64,000 nucleotides of DNA from Oceanobacillus zhaokaii (lineage in GTDB: Bacteria; Bacillota; Bacilli; Bacillales; Amphibacillaceae), in assembly GCF_003352005.1 (NCBI RefSeq), contig NZ_CP024848.1:1-64000 (forward strand), read 5' to 3'. Within the stretch, counting starts at the first letter, position 1. Every line of letters begins with the position of its first letter. The notes beneath the pieces were generated by a model that searched no databases, was not told the origin of the DNA, and saw only the letters and a program-made list of their open reading frames with translations. Shown here in pieces: positions 23,022 through 31,693 of this stretch. A program made the translations under genes and the position numbers.

Positions 23022-23049
23022 TTGAATTTGTCACAGAATGTTTTAAAAT
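23022..23049 (+). promoter_or_regulatory. Candidate sigma-A promoter of acsA
   Basis: TTGAAT (23022-23027), a 16-base spacer and TAAAAT (23044-23049). It places the cre site about 40 bases into the transcript. Confidence 0.45.
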
Positions 23050-23095
23050 AGACTATAGTTACCAAAATGTTTTAATTATTTCGTGTAATATAAAA

Positions 23096-23109
23096 TGTAA
23101 TCGATTTCA
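23096..23109 (+). promoter_or_regulatory. Catabolite-responsive element (cre) before acsA
   Basis: TGTAATCGATTTCA matches the cre consensus TGWNANCGNTNWCA at every position and lies 22 bases before the start codon. CcpA bound there would block transcription of acsA when preferred sugars are present. Confidence 0.75.
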
Positions 23110-23130
23110 AAAATTGGATGGAGTGATTGG

Positions 23131-24846
23131 ATGGATATGCAAGTCATACCAGCAAGAGAAGGAAATCATAATTTACAAGACTACGAGAAAACGCGGAAAA
23201 ATTTTTCATGGGATGACATGAAGAAGAACTTTAGCTGGAATGAAACAGGGAAAGTGAATATGGCATATGAAGCAGTGGATCGCCATGCAGAGAATCCAGT
23301 GAAAAAGGATAAGATTGCACTATTGTATTCTTCACCAGATCGTGAAGAAAAAGTAACTTTTGCAACGTTGAGCAAGGAAAGTAACAAATTTGCTAATGTA
23401 CTTAAGAAATATAATGCGAGTAAAGGTGACCGTATATTTTTATTTATGCCAAGAAGCCCAGAATTCTATGCTGCTTTCTTTGGTATATTAAAAATCGGTG
23501 CAATAGCTGGTCCTTTGTTTGAAGCGTTTATGGAGCAAGCAGTACGGGATAGATTACAGGATAGTGAGGCCAAGATATTAATTACAACACCTGATTTGAT
23601 TGATAGGGTGCCACAGGCCGAATTGCCAAATTTGGAAGAGATTATTATCATTGGCGGTAATGTGGAAAACGAGGACCAATATATTGATTATCAGCAAGAA
23701 ATGGAAGCTGCATCTGAAGAATTTCCAATTGAATGGGTCGATTTGGAAGATGGCATGCTCCTTCACTATACTTCTGGATCAACTGGAAAGCCAAAAGGGG
23801 TTTATCATGTTCATAATGCGATGATTCAGCATTATGCAACAGCCGAGTGGGTGCTGGACTTAAAAGAGGAAGATGTCTACTGGTGTACGGCGGATCCAGG
23901 CTGGGTAACCGGAACAAGCTATGGTATTTTTGCACCATGGTTACTTGGTGTAACGAATGTGGTGCGGGGAGGAAGATTCACACCAGACGATTGGTATCAA
24001 ACATTGGAGAAAAATAAAGTAACGGTCTGGTATACTGCACCAACAGCACTGCGGCGCTTGGTAAGTACGGGGCAAGGAGTTTTGGATAAATATGATCTGT
24101 CGTCCTTACGACATTTGCTGAGTGTTGGAGAGCCACTTAATCCTGAAGTAATCACTTGGGGTCTGAAGGCATTTAATTTACGCATCCATGATACATGGTG
24201 GATGACAGAAACAGGGGCACAGCTTATTGTAAATCTTCCGTCTCTGGAAATTCGCCCTGGATCAATGGGCAAACCAATACCTGGTATCGAAGCATCGATT
24301 GTTGATAATGAAGGAAATGAAATTCCACCGAATCAAATGGGTAACCTTGCAATTAAAGCACCATGGCCAGCGATGATGCGGAAGATCTGGAATAACCCGA
24401 GTAAATATGAGAGCTATTTCATTAATGGCTGGTATGTTTCAGGTGATAGCGCATATAAGGATGAAGATGGTTATTTCTGGTTCCAGGGCAGATTGGATGA
24501 TGTGATTAATACTTCTGGTGAGCGCGTTGGTCCATTTGAGGTTGAAAGTAAGCTAATAGAGCATCCTGCTGTTGCAGAGGCTGGTGTAATCGGAAAGCCA
24601 GACCCAGTCCGTGGAGAAATCATTAAAGCGTTCATTACGCTTAATGATGGATATGAGAATTCTGAGGAATTACTTGAGGATATCCGTAGGTTTGTTAAAA
24701 CAGGGCTGAGTGCCCATGCTGCACCACGTGAAATTGAAGTGAAGGATTCCATACCCAAGACACGAAGTGGGAAAATTATGCGCCGATTACTTAAATCATG
24801 GGAGCTTGGATTACCAACAGGAGATACATCTACACTTGAGGAATAG
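23131..24846 (+). CDS. acsA: Acetyl-CoA synthetase
   Basis: AcsA activates acetate to acetyl-AMP and then acetyl-CoA, so the cell can grow on or recover acetate. The 571-residue protein has the adenylation P-loop-like motif YTSGSTGKPKG, the core CTADPGWVTGTSYGIFAPW, the hinge YVSGDSAYKDEDG and the C-terminal PKTRSGKIMRR, whose lysine is the catalytic and acetylation-regulated residue in this family. It follows the B. subtilis AcsA sequence closely. TGGAGTG precedes the ATG. In B. subtilis the acuABC acetylation operon is adjacent; here it is not. Confidence 0.97.
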   Translation: MDMQVIPAREGNHNLQDYEKTRKNFSWDDMKKNFSWNETGKVNMAYEAVDRHAENPVKKDKIALLYSSPDREEKVTFATLSKESNKFANVLKKYNASKGDRIFLFMPRSPEFYAAFFGILKIGAIAGPLFEAFMEQAVRDRLQDSEAKILITTPDLIDRVPQAELPNLEEIIIIGGNVENEDQYIDYQQEMEAASEEFPIEWVDLEDGMLLHYTSGSTGKPKGVYHVHNAMIQHYATAEWVLDLKEEDVYWCTADPGWVTGTSYGIFAPWLLGVTNVVRGGRFTPDDWYQTLEKNKVTVWYTAPTALRRLVSTGQGVLDKYDLSSLRHLLSVGEPLNPEVITWGLKAFNLRIHDTWWMTETGAQLIVNLPSLEIRPGSMGKPIPGIEASIVDNEGNEIPPNQMGNLAIKAPWPAMMRKIWNNPSKYESYFINGWYVSGDSAYKDEDGYFWFQGRLDDVINTSGERVGPFEVESKLIEHPAVAEAGVIGKPDPVRGEIIKAFITLNDGYENSEELLEDIRRFVKTGLSAHAAPREIEVKDSIPKTRSGKIMRRLLKSWELGLPTGDTSTLEE

Positions 24847-24857
24847 TATTAAGAGAA

Positions 24858-24897
24858 TTGACTTTCGCCCATTGATGGCGAGAGTCAATGTTTTTTT
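24858..24897 (+). terminator. Terminator behind acsA
   Basis: TTGACTTTCGCC pairs with GGCGAGAGTCAA (one G-U pair), tail TGTTTTTTT. Confidence 0.85.
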
Positions 24898-24937
24898 ATA
24901 TCATAGTAGTAAATGAAAATTTGAGGTGAATGTGAAG

Positions 24938-25471
24938 ATGACTCAACCAGATGAGATGAAGCAATTATATAAAGCAGGAGACACTGTTCATCATTATCCA
25001 GACACATCTATTCTGATGGTTCCTGGTGATTTGCTTTATTCACATAAAAAGGCATTTTCCTCTTTTCTTGTTGGTCATGTTGGATTAATAGGTGAAGATT
25101 ACCGAATATATCATGTAAATAGGTGGGGAAATAAAGGTCACGCAGATAGTATGCCGATTTACCTCAGCAGACATAAAAAGGGAGAAAAATTAACTATATT
25201 AAGATTTGATAACCAAACGATCGCTAAAGAGGCAGCTAGTTGGGCAAAGGCTAATATCGGCAGTATTGAAGTGTATAAATACACAAGGGATCTGGCAGAT
25301 ATAAAGTCGAATTACTGTTCAAAATTTATTTGGCAAGCCTATTACTTTGGAACGAATCCTAATTTAGACTTATTAGGAAATAATCTGGACTCAGAAAAGA
25401 AGCGATACATCACACCCTCTGGGATTTTTCGGCGCTTAAGAGTAGTGGGGAGTTTCCGAACAGGGGTATAA
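24938..25471 (+). CDS. Permuted NlpC/P60-like papain-fold protein (YiiX/YycO type)
   Basis: The 177-residue protein resembles permuted NlpC/P60 enzymes: GDLLYSHK, then VGHVGLIGEDYRIYHVN with the likely catalytic histidine, then NYCSKFIWQAYY with the likely cysteine. Such proteins are cysteine hydrolases or amidases of mostly unknown substrate. No signal peptide is visible, so it would act in the cytoplasm. The ATG at 24938 lies 8 bases after TTGAGGTGA; earlier GTG codons overlap that site. It is a single gene after the acsA terminator, with no partner that explains its task. Confidence 0.7.
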   Translation: MTQPDEMKQLYKAGDTVHHYPDTSILMVPGDLLYSHKKAFSSFLVGHVGLIGEDYRIYHVNRWGNKGHADSMPIYLSRHKKGEKLTILRFDNQTIAKEAASWAKANIGSIEVYKYTRDLADIKSNYCSKFIWQAYYFGTNPNLDLLGNNLDSEKKRYITPSGIFRRLRVVGSFRTGV

Positions 25472-25538
25472 GGATAAAAGCCCAAGCATTCTTTAGCGGC
25501 GTACGAATATGAAGGAAGTATCGCTTGTTAGTATCGCA

Positions 25539-25564
25539 GAAAAAAAGCGCTGAATCAGCGCTTT
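25539..25564 (-). terminator. Terminator of the DUF4870 remnant (minus strand)
   Basis: AAAGCGCT/AGCGCTTT with a 5-base loop; read on the minus strand it ends in a run of seven T. It overlaps the stop codon of the remnant. Confidence 0.75.
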
Positions 25565-25739
25565 AACCGAAAAATCGTATAGACAGAGGAATTCGATAAT
25601 ATTCTCCATTATATGATTTTATTGCTGCGAGTATTGTAAAGATGAAGGCCATAATTCCTAAAATTGGCAGCAGTACAAAGCCGATTAATACGAAGACTAG
25701 TATCCATGCGATAATTCCATAAATTGCATAAGAGTCTTG
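25563..25739 (-). pseudogene. DUF4870-family membrane protein, C-terminal fragment
   Basis: About 58 residues match the C-terminal half of small DUF4870 membrane proteins: SYAIYGIIAWILVFVLIGF, then a second hydrophobic span (LPILGIMAFIFTILAAI) and the usual ending NGEYYRIPLSIRF. The N-terminal part is missing: to the right of about 25739 the frame continues only as antisense of nsrR. The terminator behind it is intact. The function of the family is unknown. The gene was probably divergent from nsrR before a deletion joined the two. Confidence 0.75.
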
Positions 25740-26135
25740 ATTTTTTCTGGAATGAAACGAGATGGTGAACTTGCAAGTATTAAGGAAATTTCTGAAGTGT
25801 TTAATATATCTCAGCATCATTTGGGGAAAATCGTGTTCGAACTGAATAAATTAGGCTTGATTGAAACGATAAGAGGAAGAAATGGTGGAATTCGTTTAGC
25901 CAAGCCTGCTGATGAAATAAATGTAGGGCTCGTTGTTAGAAGTCTTGAAAATGATTTTAACGTATTGGAATGCTTTGAACAGGGAGCAAATCATTGTGTG
26001 ATTTCCCCTGCATGTACATTGAAGCATGCATTGAATAAGGCATTACACGCGTTTTTTCAAGTACTTGAACAATATACGGTGAAGGATTTAATTAATAATG
26101 AACACGAATTGCGGGAGTTAATGGGAATCGAGTAA
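25737..26135 (+). pseudogene. nsrR: NsrR-type Rrf2 regulator lacking its N-terminus
   Basis: NsrR is a nitric-oxide-sensing repressor with an iron-sulfur cluster. The readable part begins LIFSGMKRDGELASIKEIS, corresponding to about residue 14 of a normal NsrR; the first helix (MKLTNYTDYSLR in relatives) is absent, and so is a ribosome-binding site. The rest is intact: the recognition helix region SQHHLGKIVFELNKLG, the ETIRGRNGGIRLAKP wing, and three cysteines ECF-x6-HCVISPAC that would hold the cluster. A TTG at 25737 could start a 132-residue protein, but nothing supports its use. Confidence 0.75.
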
Positions 26136-26260
26136 CGATGTTTTATTTTTACCAGGCAGGGAAGAGTTATTAATGTATCTACTATTAGAAAACATGTCTG
26201 TCGCTTAGAATCGATAAGACATGGTAAGAAAATTTTCTACTAAAGGAGAGATTCTTAATA

Positions 26261-26776
26261 ATGGGTAAAAAGATAGCAACCGTCATTACAGATATGTTCG
26301 AGGACATCGAATTTACAGATCCAGCAGAGGCTTTTAAAGAAGCAGGACATGAAGTTATCACTATTGGGGACGAAAAAGGAAAGCAAGTAGAAGGTAAGAA
26401 TAAGGAAGCAACCGTTACAGTTGATCAAGGAATTGATGATGTAGATCCGAATGATTTTGATGCATTATTTATTCCAGGAGGTTTTTCACCCGATCAGCTG
26501 CGTGCTGATGATCGCTATGTAACATTTGCAAAACACTTTATGGATGAGAAAAAGCCTGTTTTCGCAATTTGTCATGGTCCACAGCTATTAATTACTGCAA
26601 AAACGCTTGAGGGTCGCGATGCAACAGGGTATAAGTCAATCCAAGTTGATATGGAATACGCAGGAGCGAAAGTAGTGGATAAGGAAGTTGTTGTATGTCA
26701 GAATCAGCTCGTTACAAGTCGCCAGCCAGATGACATCCCAGCATTTAACCGAGAATCGCTAAATCTTTTGAAATAG
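26261..26776 (+). CDS. yfkM: DJ-1/PfpI family protein, YfkM-like general stress protein
   Basis: The 171-residue protein belongs to the DJ-1/PfpI superfamily (ThiJ/YhbO group), cytoplasmic proteins linked to stress protection and repair or removal of glycated or oxidised products. The nucleophile elbow AICHGPQ carries the conserved cysteine, preceded by the acidic residue in FEDIEFTDP. The sequence resembles B. subtilis YfkM (general stress protein 18). AAAGGAGAGATTCTTAATA precedes the ATG. It has its own terminator, shared with the convergent yaaH. The enzymatic activity is unsettled in this family. Confidence 0.9.
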   Translation: MGKKIATVITDMFEDIEFTDPAEAFKEAGHEVITIGDEKGKQVEGKNKEATVTVDQGIDDVDPNDFDALFIPGGFSPDQLRADDRYVTFAKHFMDEKKPVFAICHGPQLLITAKTLEGRDATGYKSIQVDMEYAGAKVVDKEVVVCQNQLVTSRQPDDIPAFNRESLNLLK

Positions 26777-26782
26777 ATTAAT

Positions 26783-26819
26783 AAAGGTTGCTAAGATGAT
26801 AAGTCTTAGCAACCTTTTT
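26783..26819. terminator. Shared terminator between yfkM and yaaH
   Basis: A perfect 14-bp stem AAAGGTTGCTAAGA/TCTTAGCAACCTTT with A and T runs on the two sides, suited to both directions. Confidence 0.9.
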
Positions 26820-26821
26820 AT

Positions 26822-28108
26822 TTATAGTTTTGTAATCGTAAATCGATCATTCAATAATAACCAATTTTGTGGAAACGCCAATCCGAGTTTCCAATAAGCA
26901 ATTCCGCGTAAATTTAATTCGCGGATAAGATCAAACTTTGCTTGAATTGAGCGAGCATCCTCAAACCAAACCTCATGCTGAACGCCTTCATTAGTTGTGT
27001 AGCGGAAAAATGGTGCCTGTGCCGTTGTATTGTATTCTATCGTTGCATTATTCTCTCTCGCAATAGCGATTGCTTGCTGTGGACTGATTGCACGCGCAGC
27101 TTTACCCCCTTCAACAAAGGGAAGGGTCCAGTCGTATCCGTATAAATTTTGCCCTAATAAAATCTTCTCTGCTGGCATTTCTGTCAATGCATATTCGACA
27201 ACTCTTCTCACCTGATCTAACGGAGACACTGCCATCGGCGGGCCATAGCTATAGCCCCATTCATAGGTCATCAGGACAACGAAATCGGCTATTTCTCCAA
27301 TTGCCCCGTAATCATGTGCTTCGTATAGTGTGCCGGTTTGTGTGGCGCTTGTTTTAGGAGCAAGTGCGACAGACATCAGTAACCCGGCCTGTGATAAACG
27401 CCCCTTTGCCTTTCGTAAAAAAGTAATATAGGCTTCGCGATCTGCTGGTGGAATAAATTCGAAGTCAAAATGCACATCGGTAAATCCCCCTCCTGTAGCG
27501 GTATTAACGATATTATCCAGCAGTGTATTTTGAACTGCTTGAACGGTAAGGATGATATGCACTAATTCGGAATTAAAAGATCCACCCTCAAGATTTGTAA
27601 CTACAAGCATTAATGCCGTATTATTCGCATCAGCAATTGATTTCAAGTTTCCTATCGGAGGAGCGTTTAAACTCCCATCGCGATTGACACTATAGCTGAA
27701 ATGGGCGAGATAGGTTAAATATGGGGTCGTTTTAGTAGCAGCATTTTCGAGTGTTGCTGATACGGTATCACCAGATGGCTCGATATAGGCGTTGGACGTA
27801 ATCGCTCGTTTAGGAAAAGCAGGGATATATAATCGAAATCCGACCGAGAGCGGATTGTTAACCCCAATATTATTAATACGTGCTAATTCTTGGGCAGTCA
27901 TACCGAAGCTGCTTGCAATGGAATACAATGTATCGCCAGGCTGGACAAAGTAAAATTGTCCGACAATCGGAATAACTATTGCTTGACCAACTACGAGCTC
28001 ACTCGGGGTATCTAGTTCATTGGCATTGATGATACTAGTTACAGATGTATTATATGTATTGGCGATTTCAAATAAACTGTCTCCCTGTGCTACAACATGA
28101 ATTTGCAA
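26822..28108 (-). CDS. yaaH: Spore cortex hydrolase YaaH/SleL-type (two LysM domains plus GH18)
   Basis: The protein is a spore-coat glycosidase that degrades cortex fragments during germination. Two LysM peptidoglycan-binding domains occupy residues 1-47 and 52-96; the glycoside hydrolase family 18 barrel follows (about 105-425), with the acid motif D211-x3-D215-F-E217. There is no signal peptide, as usual for coat proteins made in the mother cell. The start is TTG with GGAGGGG ahead. The 428-residue length is normal. The order yaaH-yaaI-tadA is as in B. subtilis. Confidence 0.96.
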   Translation of the reverse strand: MQIHVVAQGDSLFEIANTYNTSVTSIINANELDTPSELVVGQAIVIPIVGQFYFVQPGDTLYSIASSFGMTAQELARINNIGVNNPLSVGFRLYIPAFPKRAITSNAYIEPSGDTVSATLENAATKTTPYLTYLAHFSYSVNRDGSLNAPPIGNLKSIADANNTALMLVVTNLEGGSFNSELVHIILTVQAVQNTLLDNIVNTATGGGFTDVHFDFEFIPPADREAYITFLRKAKGRLSQAGLLMSVALAPKTSATQTGTLYEAHDYGAIGEIADFVVLMTYEWGYSYGPPMAVSPLDQVRRVVEYALTEMPAEKILLGQNLYGYDWTLPFVEGGKAARAISPQQAIAIARENNATIEYNTTAQAPFFRYTTNEGVQHEVWFEDARSIQAKFDLIRELNLRGIAYWKLGLAFPQNWLLLNDRFTITKL

Positions 28109-28173
28109 GATTTCCCCTCCTTATAAAAAATCTTTACTATCAACTTATGAAGGAGGGAGGTTAGATATACCAG

Positions 28174-28707
28174 TTAGAATGGGTTAATATTTGCCTTCAT
28201 AACCGATTTCATCAAATTTAGTGCGTAATGATTATTATTTTTGTCTTCAGATGCCATGCAATTCTCAGGGATTGTTAAATTAAATTTATGCATGTAAGCA
28301 TCCTTGGCAGTAAATAAAACACAGATGTCCCCTGCAATACCTGCGATAATTAAATGTGTCTTACCTAATTCAACTAGTAAGGATTGAAGTGGTGTTTGGA
28401 AAAACGCTGAATGCTGTGGTTTAATTAGTAAATAATCATTATAATCTGGTTGGAGCGGATCAATAATTTCCTGGCTTTTTTCATTTCTGCAATGTGCTAT
28501 GATTTTTTTAAAGTCTGCTTGCCATATTCCGTAATGATCATTAACATAAATGAGTGGAAGATTTTTTTCCATAGCAAATTCTTTCAATTTGATAAGGTTT
28601 GGTAAAATTTCTTTGGTGTTTTGTAATAAATCCTCTCCACCATCGAAATTAAAATCATTGATGATATCGATAAACAAGACAGCAGTATTTTCAAGTGAAG
28701 TATTCAT
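28174..28707 (-). CDS. yaaI: Isochorismatase-family cysteine hydrolase YaaI
   Basis: This 177-residue protein has the cysteine-hydrolase fold with the expected triad: aspartate in VLFIDIINDF, lysine in LLIKPQHSAF and cysteine in AGIAGDICVLFTA. Relatives hydrolyse amides such as nicotinamide or vinyl ethers such as isochorismate; the true substrate is unknown. AAAGGAGATATAT precedes the ATG on the minus strand. It is divergent from tadA with a 72-base spacer. Confidence 0.92.
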   Translation of the reverse strand: MNTSLENTAVLFIDIINDFNFDGGEDLLQNTKEILPNLIKLKEFAMEKNLPLIYVNDHYGIWQADFKKIIAHCRNEKSQEIIDPLQPDYNDYLLIKPQHSAFFQTPLQSLLVELGKTHLIIAGIAGDICVLFTAKDAYMHKFNLTIPENCMASEDKNNNHYALNLMKSVMKANINPF

Positions 28708-28764
28708 ATATATCTCCTTTAGAAAAACTTATATCTATTCTATTTCCTATAAAAACTATAATGA

Positions 28765-29238
<474 letters not shown>

Positions 29239-29258
29239 TCGATATCCTGTTATTTCCA

Positions 29259-29287
29259 TTGCAATATGTTTCTAAAATCGCTATAAT
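29259..29287 (+). promoter_or_regulatory. Sigma-A promoter of the SRP RNA
   Basis: TTGCAA (29259-29264), a 17-base spacer and a perfect TATAAT (29282-29287) put the start near 29294, the first bases of the RNA. Confidence 0.85.
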
Positions 29288-29293
29288 GTAAAC

Positions 29294-29566
29294 TACCGTG
29301 CTAAGCGGGGAGGTAGCGGTGCCCTGTACTCGCAATCCGCTATAGCGAGGCTGAATTCCCATCTTAGGTGAGGCGATTTTATGGTCTGCCTTAAGGAATT
29401 GGTGTTGACGCTCAGGTCCTGCGCAACAGAGACCCATGAATCCTGTCAGGTCCGGAAGGAAGCAGCAGTAAGTGGATATCTCTGTGTGCCGTGGGATAGC
29501 CTAGGCCGAGCCATGAACTTAAGTAACGCATAGGATCGTCACATCGACGGTGGGTGCACGGCATAC
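29294..29566 (+). ncRNA. scr: Signal recognition particle RNA (large Bacillus type)
   Basis: The RNA is the scaffold of SRP, which targets membrane and secreted proteins. It has the long Bacillus form with an Alu domain: the 5' part GCTAAGCGGGGAGGTAGCGG, the conserved Ffh-binding segment TCAGGTCCGGAAGGAAGCAG (29446-29465) and closing ends where ACCGTGC near 29295 pairs with GCACGG near 29556. The length of about 270 bases is normal for Bacillaceae. It has its own promoter and terminator. Confidence 0.96.
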
Positions 29567-29576
29567 ATAGCATTTT

Positions 29577-29616
29577 AACCTCTTTGTCATTAATATATTG
29601 GCAAAGGGGTTTTATT
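29577..29616 (+). terminator. Terminator of the SRP RNA
   Basis: AACCTCTTTG (29577-29586) pairs with CAAAGGGGTT (29602-29611), tail TTATT. Confidence 0.8.
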
Positions 29617-29647
29617 ATATTTTATAGAATAGGAAAGCATAAAAAAT

Positions 29648-29760
29648 TTCTATTTCAATTCCCGTGACAAGAGAGACACGTCCAGCTACAGCGCCCGTGC
29701 TCTCAGCGAGAATCCCCTCACCTCATGATACGGCTCTGAACGTACACTTTCGCTTTTGTC
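29648..29760 (+). repeat. Dispersed repeat D, longer copy
   Basis: Positions 29651-29683 match the minus strand of 17-48. The sequence continues GTCCAGCTACAGCGCC and ends in CTTTCGCTTTTGTCCC, a type of intergenic repeat with the motif tccagctNcagcgcc that occurs in many Bacillaceae. No ORF lies in the 29617-29852 gap. Confidence 0.6.
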
Positions 29761-29852
29761 CCAAAAAAATAAATTGTTTTCATCTATGCAGTTCACATTC
29801 ACAGTAAAAATCGGGTATAATTAGAAATAGATCATAGAGGAGAATCTGTAAA

Positions 29853-31538
29853 ATGAGCTATCAAGCTTTATACCGCGTCTATCGTCCTAGACAGTTCCAG
29901 GATGTTGCAGGACAATCACATATTACACGAACATTGCAGAACGCAATTGTGCAGGAGAAATTCTCGCATGCTTATATTTTTTCCGGCCCAAGAGGGACAG
30001 GGAAAACGAGTGCTGCGAAGATTTTTGCGAAGGCAATTAACTGTGAGCATGCACCGGTAAAAGAGCCATGCAATGACTGTAATGCATGTCGGGGCATCCA
30101 AGATGGTTCTATTTCGGATGTCATTGAAATTGATGCTGCATCTAATACGAGTGTGGACGACATTCGTGAAATTCGCGAAAATGTAAAATATGCCTCAAGT
30201 GTTGTTCCTTACAAAGTATATATTATTGACGAGGTACACATGATCTCGAACAATGCGTTTAACGCTTTGCTAAAAACATTAGAGGAACCACCGAAGCATG
30301 TCGTATTTATATTGGCAACAACTGAACCACATAAAATTCCACTGACGATTCTTTCCAGATGTCAGCGTTTTGATTTTAAACCAATTTCGAACAAGGCTAT
30401 TGTTGACCGTATGCAAACCGTTATTGATGCGGAAGAGGTTAACGTAACACCTGAAGCTTTAGAAACAATTGCAATAGCGGCAGAGGGCGGAATGCGTGAT
30501 GCATTAAGTATTCTTGATCAAGCAATATCGTATAGTGATGATACCGTTGAATTGGATGATGTATTAGCCGTAACAGGTGGCGTTTCTCAAGGCGTTTTAA
30601 CGGATATTGTTAAGGCAATGTACGAGAAAGATGTACAGCATTCAATTGAGCTATTGGATAATATTATTCAAGGTGGTAAAGATCCAGGACGTTTTGTATA
30701 TGATTTGATATACTTTATGCGTGATTTATTGTTATTCAAGAGTGCCGCGTCTTTAGAAAGCTTGCTTGAAAGAGCAAGAGCAGATGAGCATTTTCAAGCG
30801 TTGGCAGAAACTGTGTCTATCGGCTGGATTCAAGACGCAATAATGCAATTAAACCAGTGCCAGCAAGAAATTAAATGGACGAATAGCCCTAAGGTTTTTA
30901 TTGAAATTACAATACTAACCATTACGAATCGTTATCACGAGCAGGATCAATCAGATGGGGTCGTTCAGTCCGATGTTGTAATGAAGCTAACACAAAAGTT
31001 AACACAGCTTGAAAAGGAATTAACCCAAATAAAGGAAAATCCGGTTGTTCCAGCTCAACAAGCAGAAGTAAGAGAAAAACGAAGAGCACCGGCAAGATCC
31101 TCGAAAAATGGCTATAAGATTCCGTTTGAAAGAATCCGTGAAGTACTAAAGGATGCAGAAAAACCAGCACTGAAAAATGTTCAGTCCAACTGGGCAAACT
31201 TTTTAAGTAAATTAAAAACGATGAATGCACCTGCACATGCAACGATACAGGATAGTAAACCTGCAGCTGCCTCATCAAGTGCACTTGTTGTTTCTTTTAA
31301 ATATGAAATCCATTGTTCGCTTTTCCTTGAACATCGGGAAACCGTTGAATCTGTGCTAGCAGGTGTGATGGAACAGCAATTAACAATCATTCCAATTCCC
31401 GACAGAGAATGGACGGATTTGCGCAGTGAATATATAAATAATCAAGAAAAGCCAGCAGAACAAGAGAATGACACAAACCCCGTAGTGGATGAAGCAAGAA
31501 AGCTGTTTGGTGACTACTTAATAGAGATACATGAGTAA
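29853..31538 (+). CDS. dnaX: DNA polymerase III subunits gamma/tau
   Basis: DnaX is the clamp-loader ATPase and also joins the polymerase to the helicase. The 561-residue protein has Walker A GPRGTGKTS at 45-53, a zinc module with four cysteines (residues 64-79, INCEH...CNDCNAC), Walker B IIDEVHMI, and the sensor-1 SRC motif LSRCQRF. A coiled-coil and tau-type C-terminal domain follow from about residue 360. GAGGAGAATCTGTAAA precedes the ATG. Its partner HolB (delta prime) is encoded 5.6 kb downstream. No obvious slippery frameshift site was searched exhaustively. Confidence 0.98.
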   Translation: MSYQALYRVYRPRQFQDVAGQSHITRTLQNAIVQEKFSHAYIFSGPRGTGKTSAAKIFAKAINCEHAPVKEPCNDCNACRGIQDGSISDVIEIDAASNTSVDDIREIRENVKYASSVVPYKVYIIDEVHMISNNAFNALLKTLEEPPKHVVFILATTEPHKIPLTILSRCQRFDFKPISNKAIVDRMQTVIDAEEVNVTPEALETIAIAAEGGMRDALSILDQAISYSDDTVELDDVLAVTGGVSQGVLTDIVKAMYEKDVQHSIELLDNIIQGGKDPGRFVYDLIYFMRDLLLFKSAASLESLLERARADEHFQALAETVSIGWIQDAIMQLNQCQQEIKWTNSPKVFIEITILTITNRYHEQDQSDGVVQSDVVMKLTQKLTQLEKELTQIKENPVVPAQQAEVREKRRAPARSSKNGYKIPFERIREVLKDAEKPALKNVQSNWANFLSKLKTMNAPAHATIQDSKPAAASSSALVVSFKYEIHCSLFLEHRETVESVLAGVMEQQLTIIPIPDREWTDLRSEYINNQEKPAEQENDTNPVVDEARKLFGDYLIEIHE

Positions 31539-31693
31539 AAGAAAAGTGTAGCGGGCTTGCCCAGCAACGGAGGGCATAGACAAGGGACTGTAGAGTGTTG
31601 TTCTTTCCACTCGGAATGTCAATTGACTATGACCATAGTCGCTAGCCCACGTAATAATAAAAATAAATGTATAAATACAAGGAGGTATTTTCC
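31539..31693. other. Intergenic segment with nested inverted repeats between dnaX and yaaK
   Basis: The stretch contains a near-palindrome GACTATGACCATAGTC (31627-31642) and outer arms TAGCGGGCT (31550) and GCTAGCCCACG (31644) that can pair imperfectly. I see no ORF or familiar RNA. It may be another decayed repeat or a transcript-internal structure. Confidence 0.35.

Noticed and set aside
22955..23221. An 88-codon open frame before and across the acsA start
   Set aside because: No ribosome-binding site, composition of AT-rich spacer, and it overlaps the acsA start and the cre site in another frame.
25740..25820. N-terminal part of the minus-strand frame continuing from the DUF4870 fragment
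   Set aside because: It reads as the antisense of nsrR and shows no similarity to the DUF4870 N-terminus; it is an accidental extension past the deletion junction.
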